DNA from: an uncultured Pirellulaceae bacterium
GTDB lineage: Bacteria; Planctomycetota; Planctomycetia; Pirellulales; Pirellulaceae
Length of the DNA stretch: 64,000 nucleotides
Direction: 5' to 3'
NCBI GenBank assembly: GCA_934278005.1
Contig: CAKQWG010000001.1
Span: forward strand, 8,859 to 72,858
Under the pieces are notes generated by a model that was given only the letters and a program-made list of their open reading frames with translations, made no database searches and was not told the DNA's origin. Position numbers and translations under genes: made by a program. Below, one piece after another: positions 38,923-47,986 of this stretch (positions are counted from its first letter, which is position 1; each line of letters starts with the position of its first letter).

Positions 38923-39960
38923 TTAGCGGACCACCTGTGCTCCATCGTAGGTGGCTGTGAAACCACCGGGTTGTTCTGTAATTGTGAACTCGGCCCAGAT
39001 CGGCATGTGGTCCGAGATGCGCAGTGCATCGGTCTTCTCTATTTGAAACATCTGCTCCATGTCTAGCGTGCCGGCTCGCCCGGTGAACTCGCGGACAGCC
39101 TGGCGGTCGAACACGAAATTGTCGTAGGTTTTGTCTTTGCGAGTATTGGTGGGGATACCCTCGATGGCCGGTTTAAATCCAGGGATCTGGCCCAGCTTCT
39201 GAAATTGCGCTGGTGCGGCATTGATGTCTCCCAACAGGATCACATCGTCTTGCGGGTATTCGAATTGCCGGACATTGATATAGACGTCGGCCAGCACGTC
39301 CAGTTCGTAAGCGATCTGACTGGGATCGGTATGAATATTGATCAGAGTGAATGTGAAAGCTTGGCCACTGGTGATCGTTTCAAAGCGACCCACAAAGGGT
39401 TCCCGATGGAGCACATCGTCGTCGTCCTGCACCACATAGGAGAATTCGTTTCCGCCGCGGACGCGGGTAGTATCGTAGACAAAGGCGTATTGTTCGTAGT
39501 AGCCCGTGGCTTCGCGCCCGATACGGGGGCTGATGGTGTAACTGTACCGCGAGCCGTCCGCATTGACCTGCTCTAGTAATTGTGGCACCGTGCGTTGGTC
39601 CTGGCTGGTGATCTCCTGTAGGGCGATAACGTCGAAGCGGCGGATGATAGCTGCAAATTTATCCATAACCCAGCTATTGTTCAGCTTGGTTGGGCCCAAA
39701 CGCTGCATGTTGAAACTGCCGATGAGCAACGTGCTCGGATGGCGATCGGGCATGGTGACGACTCCGCCGCCGGCACTACGCGTACTCACCGGCACCGAGC
39801 CCGGATGGATCGTTGGATTCTCAGTCGAGTACTCTGCTGACGCGCCGGCAGGAGTGGTCGCATCGGCAGGCAGTGGAACTGAATTGGGGTCGCACCCTAG
39901 ATAGCCGCCCAGTCCGATTAGGAACAGAACCATCAGGGGAGTGAATGGTAGCGAACGCAT
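38923..39960 (-). CDS. DNase I-like (endonuclease/exonuclease/phosphatase) lipoprotein
   Basis: 345 residues with an N-terminal hydrophobic stretch ending LGGYLGC, a likely though imperfect lipoprotein site (Asp at +2 after the Cys). The catalytic fold starts at about residue 80: IGSFNMQRLG (Asn), LQEITSQDQ (Glu, metal), INIHTDP (His), LLGDINAAP (Asp-x-Asn), YDNFVF and ISDHMPIWAEF (Asp-His). All expected catalytic residues are present, so a phosphodiesterase is likely; DNA, phospholipid or other esters are possible substrates. It stands alone, converging with the acyl-CoA dehydrogenase gene. Confidence 0.88.
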   Translation of the reverse strand: MRSLPFTPLMVLFLIGLGGYLGCDPNSVPLPADATTPAGASAEYSTENPTIHPGSVPVSTRSAGGGVVTMPDRHPSTLLIGSFNMQRLGPTKLNNSWVMDKFAAIIRRFDVIALQEITSQDQRTVPQLLEQVNADGSRYSYTISPRIGREATGYYEQYAFVYDTTRVRGGNEFSYVVQDDDDVLHREPFVGRFETITSGQAFTFTLINIHTDPSQIAYELDVLADVYINVRQFEYPQDDVILLGDINAAPAQFQKLGQIPGFKPAIEGIPTNTRKDKTYDNFVFDRQAVREFTGRAGTLDMEQMFQIEKTDALRISDHMPIWAEFTITEQPGGFTATYDGAQVVR

Positions 39961-40039
39961 CCCGTCGCCTCCTTGCTTGGGGAAACCGAGTGTTTCCGAA
40001 TTAGTGAATCCGCTGGGCTTCGTGCCTGTGGCGGTCGAT

Positions 40040-40528
40040 TTACGTTGCTGGTTTTTGGTGCGCCGCCAGCGCGGTTACCGCCAGGCGCTTCAGACGCGGG
40101 TCGTCGCCCTCGGCCGCTCGCTGCAGTGACTTGAGCGTGTCCGGATCGAGGGTGGCTGGCTGTGCGGCGGCGATTTCGCTTAGGGCCAAAGCGGCTTGTT
40201 GCCGCGTGGAGACTGAAGGGTGAGTGTTTAAGCAGGCTACGATGTAATTTTGATATCTAGACACATCCGAGTCGAGTTTGGCTAACAGCGTGCAGGCCCA
40301 AGCGGCTACCGCCGGCTGCGGATCCAGGCAGCGGGCAGCCACATCATCAGCCAGGCCTCGCGGGAGCACTTCGACGCGCTGCAGGACGTCGCTGGCCCAG
40401 GCCCGCGTCTCTTCGTCTGGGTCGCTCATAGTGACTAACAGATCCAGAATCCGACCAAGAGGTGGGACTTCCGCTGTGGCGAGTTGCTGCAGTTGTGCGA
40501 GCGACAAACGGGCAGGTGGAGTGCTCAT
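40040..40528 (-). CDS. HEAT-repeat protein
   Basis: 162 residues from ATG 40528 (MSTPPARLSLAQL). Three to four alpha-helical HEAT-like repeats: DEETRAWASDVLQRVEVL, PAVAAWACTLLAKLDSD, VSTRQQAALALSEIAAA, and DPRLKRLAVTALAAHQ. Such arrays act as protein-binding scaffolds. The frame remains open to 40708, but the added N-terminal stretch is Arg/Cys-rich and unlike the rest, so the later start is preferred. No partner evident nearby. Confidence 0.7.
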   Translation of the reverse strand: MSTPPARLSLAQLQQLATAEVPPLGRILDLLVTMSDPDEETRAWASDVLQRVEVLPRGLADDVAARCLDPQPAVAAWACTLLAKLDSDVSRYQNYIVACLNTHPSVSTRQQAALALSEIAAAQPATLDPDTLKSLQRAAEGDDPRLKRLAVTALAAHQKPAT

Positions 40529-41029
40529 CAGTTGTGTCTCAAAATTTTGATCCAGGTGCTGCTCGATGCAGACTCGCGTTCGGCAGCGCTGCGCAGATGC
40601 TTTCGCAAGCAAGTGCTGCACGAGACATCGCTGCAGTCGCCTGACCAGGGAGGTCGATCGGCAATGTAGCAAGGAAGCCAAGTAGGTAGCTACAGGTGTG
40701 CTTCGCAATAGACGATTACAGCCGGTGCAACAAGGCCTATCGCGGCACTACGTAGCATCAACTACGGGCTGGCAGGATTGATAGTGACTTTGCGTCCGGG
40801 TTTGTGTTATGTGAGTTGCATGGCGGGTGGTCCGCTGCTTCAGGGTCGGCGCCATAGAATGCGCGTTTTATCGTTGAGCGGCGTTGGCTAAACAGCACGG
40901 TCAAAAGTGCCCACGCTAAACGACATGCGGCGCAAGCGCCGGTGCTGCATAAAGTCCGGGCAAGAGTTCGACGGCTACGTCTGGCCTCCCAACTGTGGCA
41001 CTGGCCAAGAATCGATAATGTGAACCGTT
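40529..41029. other. Approximately 500-bp intergenic region between divergent genes
   Basis: No gene is convincing here. A 14-nt palindrome CGGCGC-AA-GCGCCG lies at 40928-40941. It should hold the promoters of the HEAT-repeat gene and the 1135-aa gene; no clear -35/-10 pair was found. Confidence 0.4.
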
Positions 41030-44000
41030 ATGAAGTTGCACCAACTTAACCGCATACGCCGCTTGGCGACCCAACTGTGGCTGGGCGGCTGGCTGATCGC
41101 CGCTTGCGCATGCCCGGGACTTGCACAAATGTCGCCCGAGCCAGGTAGCGCGGCCGCTTGGTCAATTCCCAACGACTCGTGGATTGCCTTGGCCAAGCAG
41201 GACGCCAATCTAAATGACTTAGTCATCCTCAGCGAAGACCATGTACTGGCCGTAGGTGACCGCGGGCTGATGATTCGCAGCGACAGCAGCGGACGAAATT
41301 GGGAGGCAGTAGAGACCTCGACGACAGCCAATTTGCATGGTCTCCGCTTTTCATCGCTCGGGTTCGGTTTGGCCGTGGGTGGATGGGTGGGCTCCGATAC
41401 GCGCATGAGCCATGCTGTGTTGCTGCGATCTGATGATGGCGGTCGCCAGTGGCAGAGTGTGCCTGTGCCGCAACTGCCGCGTTTGATCGGACTGCGCGTC
41501 CAGGAGAATTACTGCTTGGCTTGGGGAGACTACAGTCCGCAGTGGCGCACTAGCCTCTTTGAAAGTCTCGATGGGGGACACACTTGGCGCGGCGTTCAGC
41601 GCTCAAGCTCGGGAGAGCAGCTCCCGCTTGCGATAGGGCATGCGACGGCTGCCGCGTTGGCCAGCAGCGGCCAAGTAGGCGTGATCGATTCACTGGGGCG
41701 AGCCTACATCGAAGCCCCACAGCGAGCAGCGGACGACGCGCCGCTGGCAACGATTGCTGAGCCCAATCGTCCGCTACGTGGTCTACACTTTACGGGTTCC
41801 AGCTGGCTGGCATGTGGTGCGCACGGCGAGCTGATTGCTAGCCTGGATGGTCTGAGCTGGAGCGACGTGGCGGTGCCCCTTAGCCGAGCGGCGGAACAGC
41901 TCTGTCACTGGCAGGCCATCTCGCAGATTGGCGAAACCATTTGGGTCTGTGGACAGCCCGGGTCGATTGTGCTGATGAGCCCGGACCGCGGGCGCAGCTG
42001 GCAAGTTCGCCGCACCGGCCAAACGCTGCCACTGAGCGCCATCCAGTTCGTCGATCAAAATCGTGGCTGGGCGATTGGACCGCTGGGATTAGTACTGGCC
42101 ACTCGCGATGGCGGACGGTCCTGGTATGCGCAGCGCAACAGCGCACGACGACTGGGCATGTTGGCGGTCAGCCGCGATTGGCAGAGTCTACCATGGGCTC
42201 CTCTGGCCGCCGCAGCCTGGGATGAACAGATCGCAGTGGCAGCCAAGATTTATCACGCGGTCGATCCAATTGAAGAAGCCAATTTTCTGCCTACCGTGTC
42301 GGCCGCATATCGCGATGTGGCGCCGCAGGTAAGCCTGGCTGGGGCCGAGCATGTGCCGCTGGAAGAGTCGCACGATCAAGCCGCGCCTGGCCAGCTCATT
42401 GCGCAATTGGCCATGCATCTCCGCTGCTGGCGACCCGACGTGGTGTTGCTGGGTCAAGTGCCTGCGGCCAGCGAACTGGTACCGCAGCCGACGACCGATT
42501 GGTTGGGACAAACCTGGTTGAGACGCCCGCTTTTACAGCGTCAGCAATCACTCGAAGTAGAGGCTTTGGCCGCCATGAAGCTCAGTGCAGAGGTCGATGC
42601 GGCCATGAGCGGCGAACTGGACCTGCCCGCCTGGAGTGTCAGTAAGCTTGCCAGCACTTGCGAGCCTGAGCGCGGTCAATACACCGAACAATGCGGGCGT
42701 TTGTTGCGTACGACGGGCGTCTCTATTTGGGACTGTTTGCTGCCAATGTCACTGCGAGATCGCAGTGCGGCCACGAGTACTAGCATGCGCACCATCTGGA
42801 CGCACAGTCAGGCTAAATCCTCCTTCAATGCGCTGTTGGGAGCTATTCCCGTCAGCCCAGAAACGCAACGCGGAATCAATCTCCAAAACATAGGCAACTT
42901 CCAATTGGTCATGGGGCGCGTTCACCGCGATCGATCCATTGAGCAATTGGCTCAGCGACCCGTCGATCAGCTGTCCATAGAGCAGTGGTCAACCGATTTA
43001 GACTTCCTGATGCGCGCGGTGCCGGCTCGCGAATGCGCGGCAGTGCTTCAGCGTCTGGCGAATCGCATGAGTGTGACGCATGACTGGCCGCAGCGACAGG
43101 TCGTGTATCAGCGGTTGATCGACCTTGCACCGCACTCGGATGCTGCTGATTGGGCGCGACTGGATCAATTGGCGCTGGTCGTCAGCGACGAAAGCCTGGC
43201 CTGGCGACGCTTCGAAACTCGACGCTCAGACGGCCTGCAACGCTCCTATGGGCCGCTGCAGACCGTGCCCAGTGGCGAGCCTGGGGCTGCGCTCGCTCGA
43301 TTGACCAATAGTGAGCAGACGGATCGAAGAGCCCGAGCCGAATCGTGGACTGCGACGCCATTTGGCGAAGTGAAAATCGCACATGAGAGCAGCTTGAGCC
43401 ATCCTACAGCGGTTGTCCCTGCGTCAGCGGCTATGCCCGTGATGAGTTCTTACTCGCAGGTGTTGAACGCAGCAACCGGTGTTGCGAATCCCGCAAGCAC
43501 TGCCGATGCAGTTCAGGTCGATGCAACCGATCGCGCGATGTTCGATGCTGCGCAGTCTGTGGGTACCGTGAGCGACAGCAGTTGGCAAAAGCTATTGCAC
43601 GTGACGCACGCACGATCGCCACTTCTGTTGACCCGCCCAGATATGGAGCTACGCCAATTTCGCAGTCAACAGGCAGCTCAGCCGCAGGCACCCGAGGCCG
43701 GACAGGAACGCTTGCAGCGTCTAAGTGATGCGCGGCAATTGATTGGATGGCCTCAGATGGCACAGCAAGAGTTGGCCTTACAGCAGGGGCGAGCCAGTGA
43801 GTTGCGATGGGCAGTGCGAGCGCAGGGCACAGACCAACCGCCGCTATTAGATGGAATGCTAGATGAGCAGTTTTGGCAAACTGCACAGGTTATGGAACTG
43901 TCCGAGCTAGACTCGGACAAGAGTGGCAGTCTGCAGGCAGCAGCGACTGATGTGCAGTCTCAAAAAACTTTGATCCGCTGGGGTTTCGACAGAGAATACC

Positions 44001-44437
44001 TGTACGTTGGTATCATCGCCCCGCGTAGTGGTGCTAGCCCGGCGCCTGTGGAGCGGCGCGGCTATGACGCGGATTTAGAAGCTGCCGATCACCTGCAGTT
44101 GACGCTTGATACCGATCGCGATTACTGCACGGCCATCGAACTGGGCGTCTCTGCTGACGGACGAACCTACGACCGCTGTTGTGGATATGCCGAGTACAAT
44201 CCGAAATGGCATGTCAGCGTCCGCTCGCAGCCTCAGTATTGGAGCGCAGAGCTAGCTATTGAGCTGGCCGATCTCACCTGTCAAACCGAATTGGCGGGGA
44301 CGGCGTGGGCCGTTTCGGCGCGGCGACAGCAACCCGGTCGGCCAACGCAGAGTTGGTCGCGACTGAGGACGCACGTGCCCTATCTCCAGGCTAGTGGATT
44401 GCTACTGTTCAATGCCGATTCAGGCACGCTGCGGTAG
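41030..44437 (+). CDS. Exported Ycf48-like beta-propeller protein with C-terminal CBM9-like domain
   Basis: 1135 residues. Signal peptide (WLGGWLIAACACPGLAQ). Residues ~45-380 are BNR/Ycf48-type propeller blades: AVGDRGLMIRSDSSGRNWEA, AVGGWVGSDTRMSHAVLLRS, RGWAIGPLGLVLATRDGGRS and similar; Ycf48/Hcf136 aids photosystem II assembly in plants, but related propellers are widespread in non-photosynthetic bacteria. The middle (380-900) has no motif I know. The last ~200 residues resemble a family 9-like carbohydrate-binding/DOMON fold (PPLLDGMLDEQFWQTAQ, LIRWGFDREYLYVGI, DHLQLTLDTDRDYCTAIEL). Probably periplasmic or surface; perhaps carbohydrate-binding. The combination is unusual. Confidence 0.8.
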   Translation: MKLHQLNRIRRLATQLWLGGWLIAACACPGLAQMSPEPGSAAAWSIPNDSWIALAKQDANLNDLVILSEDHVLAVGDRGLMIRSDSSGRNWEAVETSTTANLHGLRFSSLGFGLAVGGWVGSDTRMSHAVLLRSDDGGRQWQSVPVPQLPRLIGLRVQENYCLAWGDYSPQWRTSLFESLDGGHTWRGVQRSSSGEQLPLAIGHATAAALASSGQVGVIDSLGRAYIEAPQRAADDAPLATIAEPNRPLRGLHFTGSSWLACGAHGELIASLDGLSWSDVAVPLSRAAEQLCHWQAISQIGETIWVCGQPGSIVLMSPDRGRSWQVRRTGQTLPLSAIQFVDQNRGWAIGPLGLVLATRDGGRSWYAQRNSARRLGMLAVSRDWQSLPWAPLAAAAWDEQIAVAAKIYHAVDPIEEANFLPTVSAAYRDVAPQVSLAGAEHVPLEESHDQAAPGQLIAQLAMHLRCWRPDVVLLGQVPAASELVPQPTTDWLGQTWLRRPLLQRQQSLEVEALAAMKLSAEVDAAMSGELDLPAWSVSKLASTCEPERGQYTEQCGRLLRTTGVSIWDCLLPMSLRDRSAATSTSMRTIWTHSQAKSSFNALLGAIPVSPETQRGINLQNIGNFQLVMGRVHRDRSIEQLAQRPVDQLSIEQWSTDLDFLMRAVPARECAAVLQRLANRMSVTHDWPQRQVVYQRLIDLAPHSDAADWARLDQLALVVSDESLAWRRFETRRSDGLQRSYGPLQTVPSGEPGAALARLTNSEQTDRRARAESWTATPFGEVKIAHESSLSHPTAVVPASAAMPVMSSYSQVLNAATGVANPASTADAVQVDATDRAMFDAAQSVGTVSDSSWQKLLHVTHARSPLLLTRPDMELRQFRSQQAAQPQAPEAGQERLQRLSDARQLIGWPQMAQQELALQQGRASELRWAVRAQGTDQPPLLDGMLDEQFWQTAQVMELSELDSDKSGSLQAAATDVQSQKTLIRWGFDREYLYVGIIAPRSGASPAPVERRGYDADLEAADHLQLTLDTDRDYCTAIELGVSADGRTYDRCCGYAEYNPKWHVSVRSQPQYWSAELAIELADLTCQTELAGTAWAVSARRQQPGRPTQSWSRLRTHVPYLQASGLLLFNADSGTLR

Positions 44438-44680
44438 CGATTTGAAGTTCACCTGGTTTGTTCAATACAGCCTGGCTTGAGCACGCCGACCTCCTACAAG
44501 CTTAAACAGTATAAATTAACAGCATAGCTGATCCAATCCACCGTAAACTTGGCTGGAGTGACCTTGCATGTGGCGCGTAGAAGCCTATTCTTAAGTGGAG
44601 GGTGAAAGGGAGCGGACTCGGTTGACCGAACCTTCCCACAGTCAGCTTCCACTGTTGAGGTGCTCTCTGCGGCACAGCTT

Positions 44681-46216
44681 ATGAGCCATCTGCTACTCTA
44701 TTACCAACGCCCAGAACCGGCGACGTGGGTCTTCCTATCGTCGTTCTTGCTTCTGAGTATCTATTTCGTATTCCATCGCTTCTTTTGCATCCGCAATCTC
44801 GACATCCTGCTATTGCTGTTGCTGGCGCCGGGCTTGATGATGGTCTACGAAGGCCGGCGGATGCAGTTGGCCCACACCAGCGGCATAGCCAGTGAAGAAT
44901 TGGCCGCCGCTGCACCAGCGGACGACGCTGATTCGTCCAACCGCTTTGTGGCAAATACCCAGTCGGGCGAAGGCGTCAACGTGGATGCTCGGCCTCCGCT
45001 AGCTGCCAGTGTAACCGTTGCCGATCTACCACTCGCTCAGACCGCTGCCACCAATCTAGCTATCGATGTGGCCGGTGCGGTCGATAAAAAGGGTTACCCA
45101 GCAGTCCAGCAGTCATCGCGCGTCGCCGCCGCGTCGCTTGAATTCTACGGTTTCATTGCGCTGCTGTTCGCATGTTTGCTGCTGATGATCCGCATGTTAA
45201 TCGATCCGGCATTGGTTAGACGACCACTGCTTATTCCCAATCTGTCGATTGGAGGCTTGAGTTTTATAGGCGTGTCTTTGTTTCTGTTCTTGATGGCTAA
45301 CGTGATTACCAGTTCGCCACTTGAGCAACGCGAGCGCGGTCCAGAACTGGGGCCTGGCTACGCACTGCTGAACATGCTGCCGGAATTGCCAACTATGCCC
45401 GACGATGTTCCGCACGGAGCAGTGGACGGCTTGCAGATTGAGGACGGACGCTGGCTGCCCAATATCGCCCGAATTCTGGCTATCTTGTCAAACCTGGCCA
45501 TCGTGTTCGGAATCGTGGGCGTTGGCTACTGGCATTTTGATAATGTGAAAACCGGAATTGGTTGCGCCGTGATGTATCTGCTTCTGCCCTACACCGCGCA
45601 GATGACGGGAAATTTGGAACACATTGTCCCGGCCGCATTATTGGTGTTGGCGCTACTGGCCTATCGCCAACCGGTGTTGGCCGGCATGCTGCTGGGACTG
45701 GCCGCTGGCCTGGTCTATTACCCGCTATTTCTGCTGCCGTTGTGGATCAGCTTCTATTGGCATCGCGGGCTGAAGCGATTGCTGGGAGGCGTCGGTGGCA
45801 GTTTGCTGTTGCTGTCGGGGCTGTTGCTGTTGCAAGGGGCTGAAGCGTTTGGAGATCATTTGCGCAGCATGTACGGGCTTTGGCTGCCAAGGATGGATGG
45901 CTTGGTTGGCGTTTGGGGACCTGGACGCTTTCAAGGCGAGTTCCGACTGCCCGTTTTAGTGGCTTTTATCCTGTTGGCCGTGTCGTTTGTATTCTGGCCT
46001 CCGCGCAAGAATTTGGGGACACTGATCTGTGGTACTGCCGCCATCATGCTGGCAGCGCAATTTTGGCACGGCAATGGCGGCGGGCTGTTCATGGCTTGGT
46101 TCCTGCCGTTTGTGATGCTGACTATATTTCGTCCTAATCTAGACGATCGCATTGCTACGCAAGTCGTGCGTGGCCGCAGCGCAGCTCCCGCTACGCCGGC
46201 TCCTGGAAGTCCCTGA
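44681..46216 (+). CDS. Multi-pass membrane protein of unknown function
   Basis: 511 residues from ATG 44681 (GTG 44660 is an in-frame alternative). A first hydrophobic pair (about 15-55, VFLSSFLLLSIYFVF and ILLLLLLAPGLMMVY) is followed by a soluble loop (70-145) and then about ten further helices, including ALLFACLLLMIRML, LILGVGYWHF-type segments and a strongly leucine-rich stretch near residue 375. The overall layout (many helices, one big outer loop) resembles integral-membrane glycosyltransferase-like proteins, but I see no catalytic motif. It converges with the next membrane-protein gene, stops 1 bp apart. Confidence 0.65.
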   Translation: MSHLLLYYQRPEPATWVFLSSFLLLSIYFVFHRFFCIRNLDILLLLLLAPGLMMVYEGRRMQLAHTSGIASEELAAAAPADDADSSNRFVANTQSGEGVNVDARPPLAASVTVADLPLAQTAATNLAIDVAGAVDKKGYPAVQQSSRVAAASLEFYGFIALLFACLLLMIRMLIDPALVRRPLLIPNLSIGGLSFIGVSLFLFLMANVITSSPLEQRERGPELGPGYALLNMLPELPTMPDDVPHGAVDGLQIEDGRWLPNIARILAILSNLAIVFGIVGVGYWHFDNVKTGIGCAVMYLLLPYTAQMTGNLEHIVPAALLVLALLAYRQPVLAGMLLGLAAGLVYYPLFLLPLWISFYWHRGLKRLLGGVGGSLLLLSGLLLLQGAEAFGDHLRSMYGLWLPRMDGLVGVWGPGRFQGEFRLPVLVAFILLAVSFVFWPPRKNLGTLICGTAAIMLAAQFWHGNGGGLFMAWFLPFVMLTIFRPNLDDRIATQVVRGRSAAPATPAPGSP

Positions 46217-46217
46217 G

Positions 46218-47579
46218 CTAGCCGGCCGTTTTGAGACGCCTGGGAGTAGTGCCAATCCAGAAATTTCGAGCAGCGGCGTTCAGCTGTGAAGCGTCGTTTA
46301 TCTCCTGACTTTGGCGGTGCCCGTCCCATCGCGCGGCGACGCCGCGGAGGACAATTCTAACCTTGAATTCGGAATCAATTCGCTCGGCTAATGCACGCGC
46401 GACGCCCAGTTGAAATCGCGCTTGGGGATAAATGGGCGTGCCGGTCTGCTCCAAGGACCAGCGCTCGATCGGCACTCGCAGCCAGAGGGCCGGGTGTTGC
46501 TCGGCTGCTGGCGAATCCCTGTGAGCTGGATTAGAGCTCTTCGCATATTTTCTTTGTCGCTCGGCGCGGTCGGTCTGCTCGGCGACGATCGTCTGTTGCA
46601 GCGACTCGGGCAGCTTGTGCGTAGCCGTACTGGCAATCCACATCTCTGTACGGCTGCTGTGCGGTGCATACAAGGCCCAGCTTAGCCAGTGGTCCCAATG
46701 GCCCCAGCGTTCGCCCACAGGCAAGAGGATGGCCAAGCCGACAATTGCGGTGGCTAAATGATCGCGCCAGGTCGGCTGTGTGCGAGGCGTCTTAGGCACT
46801 GGCCGCGGCGGCGTTCGGCTCCAGTCGACTAACACAAACAGGCACAGAGCTTGTCCAGCAAATTGCAGATTCCAGAGCACGACGCCGGCAGAGTGATCCA
46901 GCCCCAGTGGTCCCAGGAGCACCATTAGTGCCACGTGGAAGCTGATCGCCAGCACTCCGGCCCAGCGCCGTGTCGTGCGCCAGGCGAGCCCTGCGGTGAG
47001 CAGTATTTCAGCTGCTGGAAGCAGAGCGATGAACGCAACCGGACGCGGCTCCCAGGGCTCTTCGGTACGCTGCGCCATGCTAATGAATTGCGTTAGTTCC
47101 AGCCACAATTGCTGGCCGACCGTGTGCAAGAACTGGGCGTCAAATTTACCCAGTGCCGAAAATAGATAGATGCTCGCCGTCAGCCACACGAGCAATTGGG
47201 CCGTGCGCGACGGGGAGCTCAGCCTGAACACAGCAGCGTACAGCAGCAGTTGATAGAACCATGGCTGCCAGCGGTGCTGATCGAGCATGGCCAAGGTTCC
47301 GCCGGCCACCAGTACTAGGCTCCAGCCCCACTGCCCGTGCCGCGCGTTACCGAAGAGTACGAGGGTCAATCCTAACAGCAATGTGCAGCAGCTAGCGCGG
47401 TCTGCGATCCAGGGCACATGGCTTAGCCACGCACCAAGCGGTATGGCCGGGAATTCCGAACCACCCCACCACAAACGCCACGTAACTGCGATCAAGACAA
47501 TTGCTAGAAGCGCTGTCCAGCGGCGCAGCAGTTCGAGCTGCCAGCTCACTTCGGAGAGTTCGTTCGACGAGCGTTCCAA
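46218..47579 (-). CDS. Membrane protein with C-terminal soluble domain, DoxX/HTTM-like layout
   Basis: 453 residues. About eight hydrophobic helices in the first 290 residues (for example ALLAIVLIAVTWRLWW, LLLGLTLVLFGNA, LLVWLTASIYLFSALGKF, VLAISFHVALMVLLGPLG, LQFAGQALCLFVLVDW). The helix pattern with SALGKFDAQF recalls DoxX/MauE or vitamin K carboxylase-like (HTTM) membrane proteins, but no catalytic residues can be assigned. A ~150-residue soluble C-terminal domain follows. It lies 22 bp downstream of the small zinc-ribbon gene on the same strand, suggesting an operon with it. Function unknown. Confidence 0.65.
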   Translation of the reverse strand: MERSSNELSEVSWQLELLRRWTALLAIVLIAVTWRLWWGGSEFPAIPLGAWLSHVPWIADRASCCTLLLGLTLVLFGNARHGQWGWSLVLVAGGTLAMLDQHRWQPWFYQLLLYAAVFRLSSPSRTAQLLVWLTASIYLFSALGKFDAQFLHTVGQQLWLELTQFISMAQRTEEPWEPRPVAFIALLPAAEILLTAGLAWRTTRRWAGVLAISFHVALMVLLGPLGLDHSAGVVLWNLQFAGQALCLFVLVDWSRTPPRPVPKTPRTQPTWRDHLATAIVGLAILLPVGERWGHWDHWLSWALYAPHSSRTEMWIASTATHKLPESLQQTIVAEQTDRAERQRKYAKSSNPAHRDSPAAEQHPALWLRVPIERWSLEQTGTPIYPQARFQLGVARALAERIDSEFKVRIVLRGVAARWDGHRQSQEINDASQLNAAARNFWIGTTPRRLKTAG

Positions 47580-47601
47580 TGGTTGAACCTAATTACGATC
47601 G

Positions 47602-47856
47602 CTATGCATCCAGCGGAATGTCGACCAAGCTTCCGCAACGCGGACAGTGGAATCTCCAACTCGCCAACTGGCCATTGAGGACGCCGTTGGGAACATAGAC
47701 GACTGAGTAAACTCGGCAACAATTAAAGAACATGCGCATGGCCGGCCTGCGTTGCGGACGCTTGAGCTCAGACGCAGCAGGCGCTGGACGCGGCTCACTG
47801 CCGCCCGAGGGCAGGGATGCCTCCGAGGTAAGATCGAGCTGGCTATCTTCGTTCAT
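47602..47856 (-). CDS. Small zinc-ribbon-like protein
   Basis: 84 residues from ATG 47856 (GTG 47889 adds 11). The N-terminal half is polar and low in complexity. The C-terminal half, RMFFNCCRVYSVVYVPNGVL...WRFHCPRCGSLVDIPL, has a Cys-Cys pair and a CPRC knuckle about 30 residues apart, as in a four-cysteine zinc ribbon. Lies between the ketosynthase gene (131 bp upstream) and the membrane protein gene (22 bp downstream), all on the minus strand. I recognise no named family; the compact Cys pattern makes a real protein likely. Confidence 0.65.
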   Translation of the reverse strand: MNEDSQLDLTSEASLPSGGSEPRPAPAASELKRPQRRPAMRMFFNCCRVYSVVYVPNGVLNGQLASWRFHCPRCGSLVDIPLDA

Positions 47857-47894
47857 CTGGCTATCGGTCGCACTGCGGCAACCGTCCACGAGTT

Positions 47895-47932
47895 AGCACG
47901 TTCGTTGAGTCGTTCGTTGAGTCGTTCGTGCT
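47895..47932. repeat. Short 12-bp tandem repeat within a stem
   Basis: GTTCGTTGAGTC is repeated about 2.5 times (47900-47928), flanked by AGCACG and CGTGCT, which can pair. Lies between the ketosynthase gene and the small zinc-ribbon gene. May be slippage or a stem-loop; no T-run follows. Confidence 0.5.
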
Positions 47933-47986
47933 GCAACGGCGCTGCGCTTGTTACGAGACTAAGAATGCCCATCTCTGCGCAGCGAC

